Shown here: positions 23,106-30,851 of the stretch, piece after piece
Position numbering within the stretch: the stretch's first letter is position 1
Layout of the letters: every line of letters begins with the position of its first letter
Source of the DNA: Rathayibacter sp. SW19
Lineage (GTDB): Bacteria; Actinomycetota; Actinomycetes; Actinomycetales; Microbacteriaceae
Assembly (NCBI RefSeq): GCF_030866825.1
Contig: NZ_CP133020.1
Span: 2,046,001-2,110,000, forward strand
Length of the DNA stretch: 64,000 nucleotides
Reading direction: 5' to 3'
Notes under the pieces: model-generated
Databases searched by the model: none
Seen by the model: the letters and a program-made list of their open reading frames with translations, nothing else
Told to the model about the DNA's origin: nothing
Made by a program: the position numbers and the translations under genes

Positions 23106-23220
23106 AGTCGACGAGTTTGCGCGCACCGAGCGCAGCGGAAAGCCGGGTGCTCGCCTCGCCATCGAGGAGAGCCCAGGCATCCGGGGTCAGCGGGGCGAGT
23201 TCGCGCAGAAGATGATTCAT
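23062..23220 (-). pseudogene. encapsulin shell protein, only the first 53 codons remain
   Basis: ATG 23220 starts MNHLLRELAPLTPDAWALLDGEASTRL, then 'LGARKLVDFTGPLGWQHSATSTG', the N-terminal arm of family 1 encapsulins (HK97-fold nanocompartment proteins; compare NNLHRELAPISxxAWxxIExEA...VVDVxGPxGWxxSAxxTG). After residue 53 the similarity stops and the frame runs antisense through the end of the carboxylesterase gene. About 210 residues of the shell are missing. Its ATG overlaps the stop of the DyP gene (ATGA), the usual cargo-shell order. It cannot form a shell. Confidence 0.8.
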
Positions 23221-24275
23221 GGTCCGGCCCTCTCAGCAGTAGTGGTGTTCAGCGAGCCGATCCCCAGCGAGCCGATCCTCAGCGAGCCGGAGTCCAGCGA
23301 TTCGGCATCGGCGTCCGCATCCGGGTTCGCATCCTCCTCAAGTGTCGACAGCATCATTGCTGAAGGGGCGAAGAAGGTGCACCCTGTCTGTACCGCGGAG
23401 AAATCGAGCAGCCGATCGTGCAAGCCGGGAGGGTCTCCGATGAACATGCGTTCCAGCATCCGTTCGATCACCCACAGGTATCGGCTGTATCCGATGAAAT
23501 ACGTTCCGAACTCGGCGCTGCCGGGCCGGCCGAACGGCATGTTGTCGCGCAGAATGTCGTGCTCACCCTGCTCGTCGGTGATGGTGCCCAGGGTCTTGTG
23601 CGATTTCTGACCTTCCACAGCATCATCGAGTTCCACGTTGTCCAGTTTCCGACGCCCGATGATCGCCTCTTGTTGCTCCGCAGTCAAAGCCGCCCACGCG
23701 GCGAGCGGATGCAGGTACTTCTATACAACCACGTAGCTTCCGCCTGCAAACTCCGGGTCTTCCTCACCGACGAGAGTGGATTCGGGCTGATCTGGCCCCA
23801 CCGGGTTAGCAGTCCCGTCGACGAAACCGAGAAGGTCGCGAGCGTCGAAATAGCGGAATCCGGTCACCTCGTCGACGGTCGATACGGCTTTGCCCAAGGA
23901 ATCGAGGAGCAGGCGTTCAAGTTCGAAGCACAGGTCGGGTCGCTCGGCGCGGATGTGGAACAGCAAATCGCCCGGTGTTGCGACGGCCGTGTGCACCTCA
24001 CCGACGATCTCGCGGAACGGATGGAGTTCCGCCGGTCGATCGTGGCCGGTCAGGTCCGGCCAAATCCGGCTGCCGATCCCAACGGTGCACGACACTCGTC
24101 CTTGCAGATCGCGGAAGCCGACCGTTTTGACCAGTCCGTCAAGATCGGCAAGCACGGCGCGCACGGTGTCGATCGCATCCGCGTCGTCGGTGACGCCGAG
24201 CACCAGGAAGACGGCCGAGCGCGTGAGTGGTGCGTCGACGCTCTGCGGCGCGATCGGAACGCGGTCCATCGTCAT
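23217..24275 (-). pseudogene. DyP-type peroxidase (encapsulin cargo) with an in-frame amber codon
   Basis: ATG 24275 to TGA 23217 forms one frame of 353 codons, broken only by TAG at 23721-23723 (codon 185), where the family usually has Gln in GGSYVVVQKY. Before it are the DyP signature GFVDGTANP (catalytic Asp153); after it are the proximal heme His in KSHKTLG and 'DNMPFGRPGSAEFGTYFIGYSR'. The C-terminus carries the cargo-loading peptide as tandem units (SGSLR-IGSLG-IGSLN). Without suppression only a heme-less N-terminal half is made. The shell gene after it is also broken. Confidence 0.85.
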
Positions 24276-24278
24276 GGC

Positions 24279-24656
24279 TCAGTCCTCATCGACCGTGACG
24301 AGTTGTGCTGAAATATCCGTGTCTTCGCTGACATGATACGACGCGCAAACCCGGTGGTAACCGTCCGCGATGATCAACGGCGCGCCGCTGAGGCTGCCGC
24401 GTATGAGCAACACCGGGCTCAGCTTCTTGCCCTGCTTGACCCGTTCCAGATCCTTCGCGACATATGGGTCGTCAGGGGGCAGCAGGGGCAGGCGCGCAGC
24501 GCGAAGCACGTCTTTCGCCTTGTGTGGCACGACGGGCTGTTTGGCCAGCTCTTTCACGATCGAGCGGGCACGATCAGGGTGGGCGACGAGGCTGAGGTAC
24601 GAAATCGCCGCGGGATAATCATGAGGTTCAGGCTCTTGCGCCCAGCTGACTTCCAT
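24279..24656 (-). CDS. ParB-like-fold hypothetical protein, first gene of the DyP operon
   Basis: 125 residues. The C-terminal half reads 'SPVLLIRGSLSGAPLIIADGYHRVCASYHVSED', like the ParB/sulfiredoxin fold motif (PLIVxDGxHRxxA), where the Arg/His pair binds nucleotide or phosphate in relatives. The N-terminal half is rich in charged helices. AGGAGG precedes ATG 24656, which decides against a start five codons upstream. Its stop lies 3 bp before the DyP ATG, so it heads that operon. A role with the peroxidase is possible but unproven. Confidence 0.6.
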   Translation of the reverse strand: MEVSWAQEPEPHDYPAAISYLSLVAHPDRARSIVKELAKQPVVPHKAKDVLRAARLPLLPPDDPYVAKDLERVKQGKKLSPVLLIRGSLSGAPLIIADGYHRVCASYHVSEDTDISAQLVTVDED

Positions 24657-24708
24657 GTACGCCTCCTGCATGCTTCGACAAGAGTATGCCCGCGCAGTGG
24701 CGAGCGCT

Positions 24709-25608
24709 CTACAACACTGACCTGATGCCGACTTCGGCGAGCGCCATTGCGACGGCCCGTCGACCGGACGGATCGAGCCCCTGAACCGGCCGAGGCAGGC
24801 TCGGTCCTTTGACCAGGCCCAAATATTCGGCGATGGCGGCAGCAACGCGGTAACTGCCGTACTGGCGCAATAGCGTCCAGATGGGCCGCATGCGATCAGA
24901 GCACGTGCGTGCCTGCTCGGCGTTGCCGCCGACCGCGGCACGAGTGATCTCGAGGCAGGGTTCTGGGACAGTGCCCGCGATCGCGCTGTACCACGTCTCG
25001 CAGCCCGCCAGCAGCCCGGTCGCGCCTGCCTCGTCGCCACTGACCCCGATGCCGACGTCGGCCGGTATGAGCGCTCGAAGGCGCGCGACGCGTGCCGTCG
25101 CTTGAGCTGTGTCGAGCGCGACGGGAGGAATCTTGATCGAGACGATGCCGTCGAGGCGGGCGATCCGGCCATGCAATTCGTCGGAGAAATCGACGTGAGT
25201 GGTACCTGGGTTGTCGTACACGATGATGGGCAGCGATGCGAACTCGGCGGCATCCGCATAGAGGTCGAAGACTTCGTCGTCAGTCAGGTGCTGATACGTC
25301 ATCGCCGGTAGGAGCAGCCCCGACGCACCTGCGGCCTGAGCATCGTCGATGTGCGCGAGAACGTGCCGAGTACGCACGGCTCCGACTCCGACGATCACCG
25401 GGACGCCCCCGGCATTGTCGACGGCGATCGTCGCTGCGCGCGCACGCTCTGCGCGATTGAGGTATGCGCAGCTCCCGGTCGAACCCAGCGCACTGATCGA
25501 GTCGACACCGGTATCCGCGAGTCGTCGGACGAGGCCGGCAAAGGCGGCCTCATCGATGCCGTTGCCGGTGATGGGCGTCAATGGGAATGCGCTCAGGCCC
25601 GCGAACAC
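24709..25608 (-). CDS. dihydrodipicolinate synthase / N-acetylneuraminate lyase family aldolase
   Basis: The 299-residue (beta/alpha)8 enzyme shows the family sites: 'GSTGSCAYLNRAERARA' (the GGTTGE-like loop), 'GASGLLLPAMTYQHLT', the general base Tyr in 'LPIIVYDNPG' and the Schiff-base Lys in 'GIVSIKIPP'. Family members split or join pyruvate and an aldehyde. The gene is not beside other lysine genes, so another aldolase role is more likely than DapA itself. GTG 25608 has AAAGG upstream. Confidence 0.85.
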   Translation of the reverse strand: MFAGLSAFPLTPITGNGIDEAAFAGLVRRLADTGVDSISALGSTGSCAYLNRAERARAATIAVDNAGGVPVIVGVGAVRTRHVLAHIDDAQAAGASGLLLPAMTYQHLTDDEVFDLYADAAEFASLPIIVYDNPGTTHVDFSDELHGRIARLDGIVSIKIPPVALDTAQATARVARLRALIPADVGIGVSGDEAGATGLLAGCETWYSAIAGTVPEPCLEITRAAVGGNAEQARTCSDRMRPIWTLLRQYGSYRVAAAIAEYLGLVKGPSLPRPVQGLDPSGRRAVAMALAEVGIRSVL

Positions 25609-25710
25609 GTCAGGCCTTTATCTGGCTTCATGAGTTCGATCTTCTGCCTGCGTGCGTGTGCTGCGCAACTGTCGATTCGCTGCCGCCCGCGGCGCGCCTA
25701 GACTTCGGAT

Positions 25711-26172
25711 ATGGGCAACTGGAACTTCTCGGAGTCGATCACTATCGCGCGGCCACCTGAGGAGGTCTATGCGCTGGTGTCGGATATCACGCGCATGGGG
25801 GAGTGGAGCCCCGTGTGCACAGGCTGCTGGTGGGATGACGACGCCCGCGGCGTCGGTGCCTGGTTCACCGGTCACAACGAGACGCCTGAGCGCACCTGGG
25901 AAACTCGCTCGCAGGTCGCGGTAGACGACCCAGGGCGCGAATTCGCCTTCAATGTCGGCGGTGATCGCACGCGCTGGGGCTACACGTTCAAACAGAATGC
26001 GGCGGGCACGCAACTGACGGAATCGTGGGAGGTGCTTCCTGCCGGGGTGCGTCATTTCACGGAGCGTTACGGAGCGAGCGCCGAAGCCGAATTGCGGCTG
26101 CGCGAAACCAGCGCACACACGGGCATCCACGAGACATTGGCGGCTCTCAAGAAGGCTGCAGAGGTGCGCTAA
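25711..26172 (+). CDS. SRPBCC (START/polyketide cyclase-like) family protein
   Basis: The 153-residue product has the helix-grip pattern: 'WNFSESITIARPPEEVYALVSDITRMGEWSPVC', 'GAWFTGHNETPERTWETRSQVAVDDPGREFAFNV', and the long C-terminal helix 'TGIHETLAALKKAAE'. Such proteins bind lipophilic ligands; the ligand is unknown. It is divergent from the aldolase gene with a space of 102 bp. Confidence 0.8.
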   Translation: MGNWNFSESITIARPPEEVYALVSDITRMGEWSPVCTGCWWDDDARGVGAWFTGHNETPERTWETRSQVAVDDPGREFAFNVGGDRTRWGYTFKQNAAGTQLTESWEVLPAGVRHFTERYGASAEAELRLRETSAHTGIHETLAALKKAAEVR

Positions 26173-26315
26173 CCGATTTCGGAATCGCGGCATGCGACTC
26201 GCCGAGAACTGAAAACATTCGGTATTGCCGCCGAGGGGTCATCGGTCGTACGTTTAGCAACGAGCGGCCACTGGCGACCGTCAGCGACCGTACTTCTGAC
26301 GTCTGGAGATCCTAG

Positions 26316-28226
26316 ATGCGTACACATGTCCTCGAAGTTTCCTTGATTGCGATCGCAGCAATGGTCGTGGCGCTCACGGGCGCTGGCCCGGCCAACGCCG
26401 CGCCTCCATCGAAACCGATACCGAACTCGGCGCCAGGCTGGCTCGCCCACGGTAAGAATCTCGGTCCCGCTCCGGCCAACGCCCCGGTCGACGCTCGCGT
26501 CTACCTCGCACCGAACGGCGGGATGGGCGCGCTGCAGACAGCTGCTGCCACGGCATCGAGTCAGCACAAGTTCCTCACACCGTCGCAGTACCACGCGAAA
26601 TTCGATGCCTCCGCCGCAACCGTCAGCGCCGTGAGTGCATGGCTGACCGGCGCCGGCCTGCATGTCAGCGTGGAAGCCAATCACCGCTACATCGACGCCT
26701 CCGGCAGCGTGGGAGCGGCGAACAAGGCGTTCGGCGTCTCGATCGCGAAGTTCACCCATGACGGCTTGAGCGTTCAGGCGCCGACGGGCGCAGCGAGCGC
26801 TCCCGACGCTGTTGCGGCATCCGTCATCGCAATCACAGGACTCGACACGACGGTCACGGTCGTGCAACCGCAGACACAGAAGCCGTCGCCGCCCTCCGCC
26901 GGGTTCCGCAACGCGCCGGTCTGCTCGCAGTGGTACGGCGACCAGAGCCCGACGACGCTGCCCACCCCGGACGGCACATCGTTGCCAACGTTCAACGGAA
27001 CCGCATTGCCGTACGCGCCGTGCGGGTACACCGGCCCTCAGTTGCGCAATGCCTATGAGGCGGGCGCGTCAGCCGGTCTCGATGGGCGCGGCGTGACAGT
27101 CGCGATCACCGATGCATACGCCTCGCCCACGATCGAATCCGATGCGAACCGTTACGCGACAAGCACCGGTGACCAGCCGTTCGCCACGGGACAGTACACG
27201 CAGAACCTGCCAGGAACCTTCACGCAGGTGAACAGCAACAAGTCGCCGAAGCAGTGCGACGCGTCAGGGTGGTACGGCGAACAGACGCTCGATGTCGAGG
27301 CAGTGCACGCCATGGCGCCGGCAGCGAACGTGCGCTACTACGCGGGCAAGAGCTGCCAGGACTCCGACCTGCTCGACACGTTCAACCGCATCAATGACGA
27401 AGGCGTCGCGAACATCGTGACCAACTCGTGGGGCGGCGTGGGCGATGTGGTTAAGCCGGCACTGTTTCAGGCCTACGAGGCTGCGTTCCTCCAGGGCGCC
27501 GTCGAGGGCATCAGCTACGTGTTCTCCACCGGGGATGCGGGAGATGAAGCTGCCGCCCTTGGTACACCGCAGACCGATTACCCTGCGTCTGATCCATATG
27601 TGACAGGCGTTGGCGGCACATCGACGGCGATCACTCAAGCGGGAGTCGTCGGCGAGACCGGCTGGCAGACCACCAAGTACTCGCTCGTCAACGGTGCGTG
27701 GGCAGTATCCATCCCGTTCCAGTACGGCGGTGGTGGTGGCTACTCGTCGAATATAGCGGAGCCCGCCTACCAGGTCGCCGCTGGAATCAACAGCCCGAAC
27801 GGTGGCCGTGCTGTTCCCGACGTCTCGATGGACGCCGACCCGACGACCGGGATGCTGGTCGGACAGACGCAGACTTTCCCAACCGGTGTGTCATATGACA
27901 CCTATCGAATCGGAGGGACGAGCCTCGCATCGCCGTTGTTCGCAGGTATGACGGCACTCAAGATCCAGGCCAGCAGTCACCGCTTCGGTCTGCTCAACCC
28001 GATGATCTACGCGGATCACTCGGGATTCAACGACGTGACAGGTGCGGGCATCGATGCGGGCAACATCCGCGTTGATTTCGCCAACGGAGTGGATGCGAGC
28101 GGCGGGTACCTGTACTCGGTGCGTTCCTTCGGCACCACGAATACGTCACTGACGGTCGGAGTCGGCTGGGACTCACAGACAGGCTGGGGCAGCGCCCGGG
28201 CCGCCTGGCTCACGCCGGCACCGTAA
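26316..28226 (+). CDS. secreted S53 (sedolisin/kumamolisin) family peptidase with pro-domain
   Basis: The 636-residue protein starts with a Sec signal peptide (hydrophobic 8-24, cleavage near ANAA at about 28). A pro-kumamolisin activation domain follows (about 50-185; 'LTPSQYHAKFDASAATVSAVSAWLTGAGLHV'), then the catalytic domain with the Glu/Asp pair in GEQTLDVEAVHAMAP, oxyanion Asp in STGDAGDE and nucleophile Ser in GGTSLASPLFAGM. A calcium site is suggested by the 'DHSGFNDVT' end. These are acid-active serine-carboxyl endopeptidases released by self-cleavage. A strong terminator follows. Confidence 0.92.
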   Translation: MRTHVLEVSLIAIAAMVVALTGAGPANAAPPSKPIPNSAPGWLAHGKNLGPAPANAPVDARVYLAPNGGMGALQTAAATASSQHKFLTPSQYHAKFDASAATVSAVSAWLTGAGLHVSVEANHRYIDASGSVGAANKAFGVSIAKFTHDGLSVQAPTGAASAPDAVAASVIAITGLDTTVTVVQPQTQKPSPPSAGFRNAPVCSQWYGDQSPTTLPTPDGTSLPTFNGTALPYAPCGYTGPQLRNAYEAGASAGLDGRGVTVAITDAYASPTIESDANRYATSTGDQPFATGQYTQNLPGTFTQVNSNKSPKQCDASGWYGEQTLDVEAVHAMAPAANVRYYAGKSCQDSDLLDTFNRINDEGVANIVTNSWGGVGDVVKPALFQAYEAAFLQGAVEGISYVFSTGDAGDEAAALGTPQTDYPASDPYVTGVGGTSTAITQAGVVGETGWQTTKYSLVNGAWAVSIPFQYGGGGGYSSNIAEPAYQVAAGINSPNGGRAVPDVSMDADPTTGMLVGQTQTFPTGVSYDTYRIGGTSLASPLFAGMTALKIQASSHRFGLLNPMIYADHSGFNDVTGAGIDAGNIRVDFANGVDASGGYLYSVRSFGTTNTSLTVGVGWDSQTGWGSARAAWLTPAP

Positions 28227-28239
28227 TGCACTGAGCGCG

Positions 28240-28267
28240 GAGGGGCTCGGCGGTTGCCGAGCCCCTC
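28240..28267 (+). terminator. strong hairpin terminator after the S53 peptidase gene
   Basis: GAGGGGCTCGGC-GGTT-GCCGAGCCCCTC forms a perfect 12-bp stem with a 4-base loop, 14 bp after the stop codon. There is no T run, as is common in actinobacteria. It may also stop transcription coming from the convergent regulator gene. Confidence 0.85.
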
Positions 28268-28291
28268 GGTGATGTCCGGGCGCGAACACGT

Positions 28292-29272
28292 TCAGGTCGC
28301 TCGGCTCTGAGGACCGCTTGATTCGCCGGCCTCGGCCCACGCGGTGCCGAGTGCGAAAAGAGTCTCGGTTCCGTAGTGCTCCATGGCTGACGCGATTCGG
28401 CGCCGACCGGTACGAGGAGTGATTCCGAGCCAGCGGGAGGCCGCATCAAGGGTCGCTCCATTGCGCATCAACCGCAACAGTGGGTCCCAGCTTCGGTCGG
28501 CGCCAGTCGTGGGCACCGCTTCACGCCAGAGCTGCTCGAACAGTGTGCGCACCATCGACGTGATCGATTCGCTGTGTAATGCCATCACGCTGGTCGGCCA
28601 CGCTTCGCCCCACTTGAGTGGTATTCCGATCGTGTGATCGTCGTGGATCCAGAACCAGCTCGGTGGGCGTGGATGCATGCGGATTTCGATTCCGGCCGCT
28701 GCGAATCGGGCCAGTTGGGCCTGGATCGACGGATGCCTCGTCTCGGCCGCGGTCACGATCGCACGAGCATGTGCGCCGCGCGTAGCCATTCGCTCGATGA
28801 AACGCTGCTGCTCGGCCACGTCGGGCAAATAGAAGCGATGCAGATCCGGTAATACGGCGGCTGCGAAGAGCGGGGCACCATCCGGCAATTGCCGTCGCCA
28901 CAGTTCAGTTCCAGCGTCGGGCCCGTGCAGCAGCTCGACGCCGAGAGCGGGCGCATCGGGGCTCACGCCGATCGCCCAATCATTGACGAGCCCGGGCAGG
29001 TCCCGCACGAGGTCCTGGATCTCTGCGAGACCGTCTAACAGTCGCTGCTCGTGTTGTGTAATCAATGCCGTGACTCGGTCCGCTACAAGACGGTCCGGGG
29101 ATCGGTAGTGGATCACATCGCCGTCGAGACGCATCAGACCTTCGTGCTCCAGCTCTGTCAGAAGAGCCACGACGTGATCAAGAGGGCGTTCGACGAGCGC
29201 CGCGAGTTCTGCCGTTGTACGAGGGCGCGCACGTAGTGCCGTGCCGAGCAACGTTCTTTCAGTGCGGTCCAT
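28292..29272 (-). CDS. TrmB/LuxR-like helix-turn-helix regulator
   Basis: 326 residues: an N-terminal winged helix (about 1-58, 'TERTLLGTALRARPRTTAELAALVERPLDHVVALLTELEHEGLMRLDG'), a long helical linker, a phospholipase-D-like central region ('RMATRGAHARAIVTAAETRHPSIQAQLARFAAAGIEIRMHPRPPSWFWIHDDHTIGIPL'), and a C-terminal HTH ('LMRNGATLDAASRWLGITPRTGRRRIASAMEHYG'). This architecture is common in actinobacterial TrmB-related regulators. It is divergent from the M23-like lipoprotein gene and probably acts on the two dyads between them. Confidence 0.8.
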   Translation of the reverse strand: MDRTERTLLGTALRARPRTTAELAALVERPLDHVVALLTELEHEGLMRLDGDVIHYRSPDRLVADRVTALITQHEQRLLDGLAEIQDLVRDLPGLVNDWAIGVSPDAPALGVELLHGPDAGTELWRRQLPDGAPLFAAAVLPDLHRFYLPDVAEQQRFIERMATRGAHARAIVTAAETRHPSIQAQLARFAAAGIEIRMHPRPPSWFWIHDDHTIGIPLKWGEAWPTSVMALHSESITSMVRTLFEQLWREAVPTTGADRSWDPLLRLMRNGATLDAASRWLGITPRTGRRRIASAMEHYGTETLFALGTAWAEAGESSGPQSRAT

Positions 29273-29308
29273 GGCGAGTCTCCCGTGCTGTCCATGAAAG
29301 CGTGCGGT

Positions 29309-29369
29309 GTCCTTTTGCGGACTTGACCGCTTGAGGGCCTAGCATTGTCCGCTAGAGGACCAGTATAAA
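29309..29369 (+). promoter_or_regulatory. twin GTCC-N6-GGAC dyads and -10 upstream of the M23-like gene
   Basis: GTCCTTTTGCGGAC (29309-29322) and GTCCGCTAGAGGAC (29347-29360) are two copies of one dyad, 38 bp apart centre to centre. TATAAA (29364-29369) directly follows the second. A second inverted repeat, TTGAGGGCC (29331-29339) with GGCCCTCAA (29378-29386), flanks the -10. Confidence 0.6.
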
Positions 29370-29402
29370 AGATCGAGGGCCCTCAACAAAAGGAGCCGGT
29401 GG

Positions 29403-30797
29403 ATGACTCACACAGCAGTAGATTCTGTCGTCGTCGGCATCGCAGACCAGCCCGCTGCCCGCCGGGGGAGCACCCGCCGGGGGAGCGCGCGCCGAACGGG
29501 CAGCGGGCGGATCGCCGGCGTTCTGCTCGGGATGACGCTGGTGGCTCTGACCGCTGCGTGCACCGCGACGCCGAACGCCGGGTCGAGCGCGGGCCCCAGT
29601 ACGGGCCCGACGCCGAGCCCGCTGGTGTCGATCCCTGCGGCGTACACACCGGTCACGGTTCAACAGCTCGGTTCTCCGACGCTGCCGTTCAAAGGCTCGG
29701 ACGGCAGGTATCACGTGGTCTACGATCTGCAGCTGACGAACGCTTCGGCAGTGCCCGCCGACATCCAGAAGGTCGACGTGTTGGATTCCGCACATCGCGC
29801 TACACCGCTCGCGTCGTTCTCCGGAAAGGCACTCGTGGACCCGGGCTGCGATTACGGCAATTGCAACCGGCTCCGTCTTCTCCCCTCAAAGCCGGCCACA
29901 GACACCGTCATCCCCGCACAGCAGGCGCGAGCGCTCCTGGTCGATTTCGAACTGCAATCGCTCGCGGGCGCGCCGAAGATCGTGGTGCATCGGCTGCAAA
30001 TCACAGGCGCAGCCAACCCGGGCGCGAAAGAACCCACGCCGATGACGTATCTTGCCGGCCCGATCAATGTCTCCGCCGGCAGCGCGCGCGTGATCGCCCC
30101 TCCGGTGGGCGGCACGAACTGGGTGGCGATGAACGGATGCTGCCAGATCGGACTTCCGCACGTACCTTCTCTGCAACCGTTCAGCGGCACACTGGCGAAC
30201 AGTCAGCGCTTCGCCATCGATTGGGTGCGCCTCGACGACAACGGCGCGTTCTATAGCGGTGACAAGACGAAGAACGACAGCTATTTCTCATACGGGCAGA
30301 ACATTCTCGCCGTCGCCGATGGCACCATCTCATCGACTCTGGACACGCTGGCAGCGAATACGCCCGGCATCCTGCCCGCCAGCGACCCGGAGGCGGCGAA
30401 GACCCTCACGGTCGAGAACGTGGACGGCAACCACATCGTCGAGAACCTGGGCGGCGGCGTCTGGGCCATGTATGCGCACCTCCAGAAGGGCTCGTTGCTG
30501 GTCAAACCGGGCGACAAGGTCCACGCCGGCCAGGTGATCGCCAAGCTCGGCAACACCGGCAACTCCAACGCCGCGCATTTGCACTTTCAACTCATGGACG
30601 GACCGAATCTGGTCGGAAGCGACGGAGTGCCGTATGTGGTCCGCAATTTCGATTACGCGGGTTTCGTCACAGCGCAACGGATGCTGAATTCCGACTTCTA
30701 CTTCACCGGCACGTTCTTCGAAAACCATCTCAGCGCGACGCAGCCGCGCTCCAACGAGTTGCCGTTGGCGGGCAGCATCGTCAACTTCACCGGCTGA
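29403..30797 (+). CDS. M23-like (LytM-domain) lipoprotein
   Basis: The 464-residue protein has an Arg-rich N-terminus, a hydrophobic segment ending in LTAAC (lipobox-like, Cys53), a Ser/Pro linker, and a C-terminal M23 fold: 'ILAVADGTISS', 'YAHLQKGSLLVKPGDKVHAGQVIAKLGNTGNSNAAHLHFQL' with the HLH zinc pair. The first zinc motif (HxxxD) is not seen; the subfamily-like 'RFAIDWVRLDDNG' stands at that place. It may therefore bind rather than cut peptidoglycan. AGGAG lies close upstream of ATG 29403. It is divergent from the TrmB-like regulator. Confidence 0.75.
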   Translation: MTHTAVDSVVVGIADQPAARRGSTRRGSARRTGSGRIAGVLLGMTLVALTAACTATPNAGSSAGPSTGPTPSPLVSIPAAYTPVTVQQLGSPTLPFKGSDGRYHVVYDLQLTNASAVPADIQKVDVLDSAHRATPLASFSGKALVDPGCDYGNCNRLRLLPSKPATDTVIPAQQARALLVDFELQSLAGAPKIVVHRLQITGAANPGAKEPTPMTYLAGPINVSAGSARVIAPPVGGTNWVAMNGCCQIGLPHVPSLQPFSGTLANSQRFAIDWVRLDDNGAFYSGDKTKNDSYFSYGQNILAVADGTISSTLDTLAANTPGILPASDPEAAKTLTVENVDGNHIVENLGGGVWAMYAHLQKGSLLVKPGDKVHAGQVIAKLGNTGNSNAAHLHFQLMDGPNLVGSDGVPYVVRNFDYAGFVTAQRMLNSDFYFTGTFFENHLSATQPRSNELPLAGSIVNFTG

Positions 30798-30851
30798 ACG
30801 CGTCGAGACGGTCACAGCCGGCGCGGTCGGTGCGCTCGCTGTGCGATGCCG

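Noticed and set aside
23217..23690. DyP second half as an independent gene starting at an internal Met
   Set aside because: It is in the same frame as the first half, continues the same family alignment across the TAG, and has no ribosome binding site of its own.
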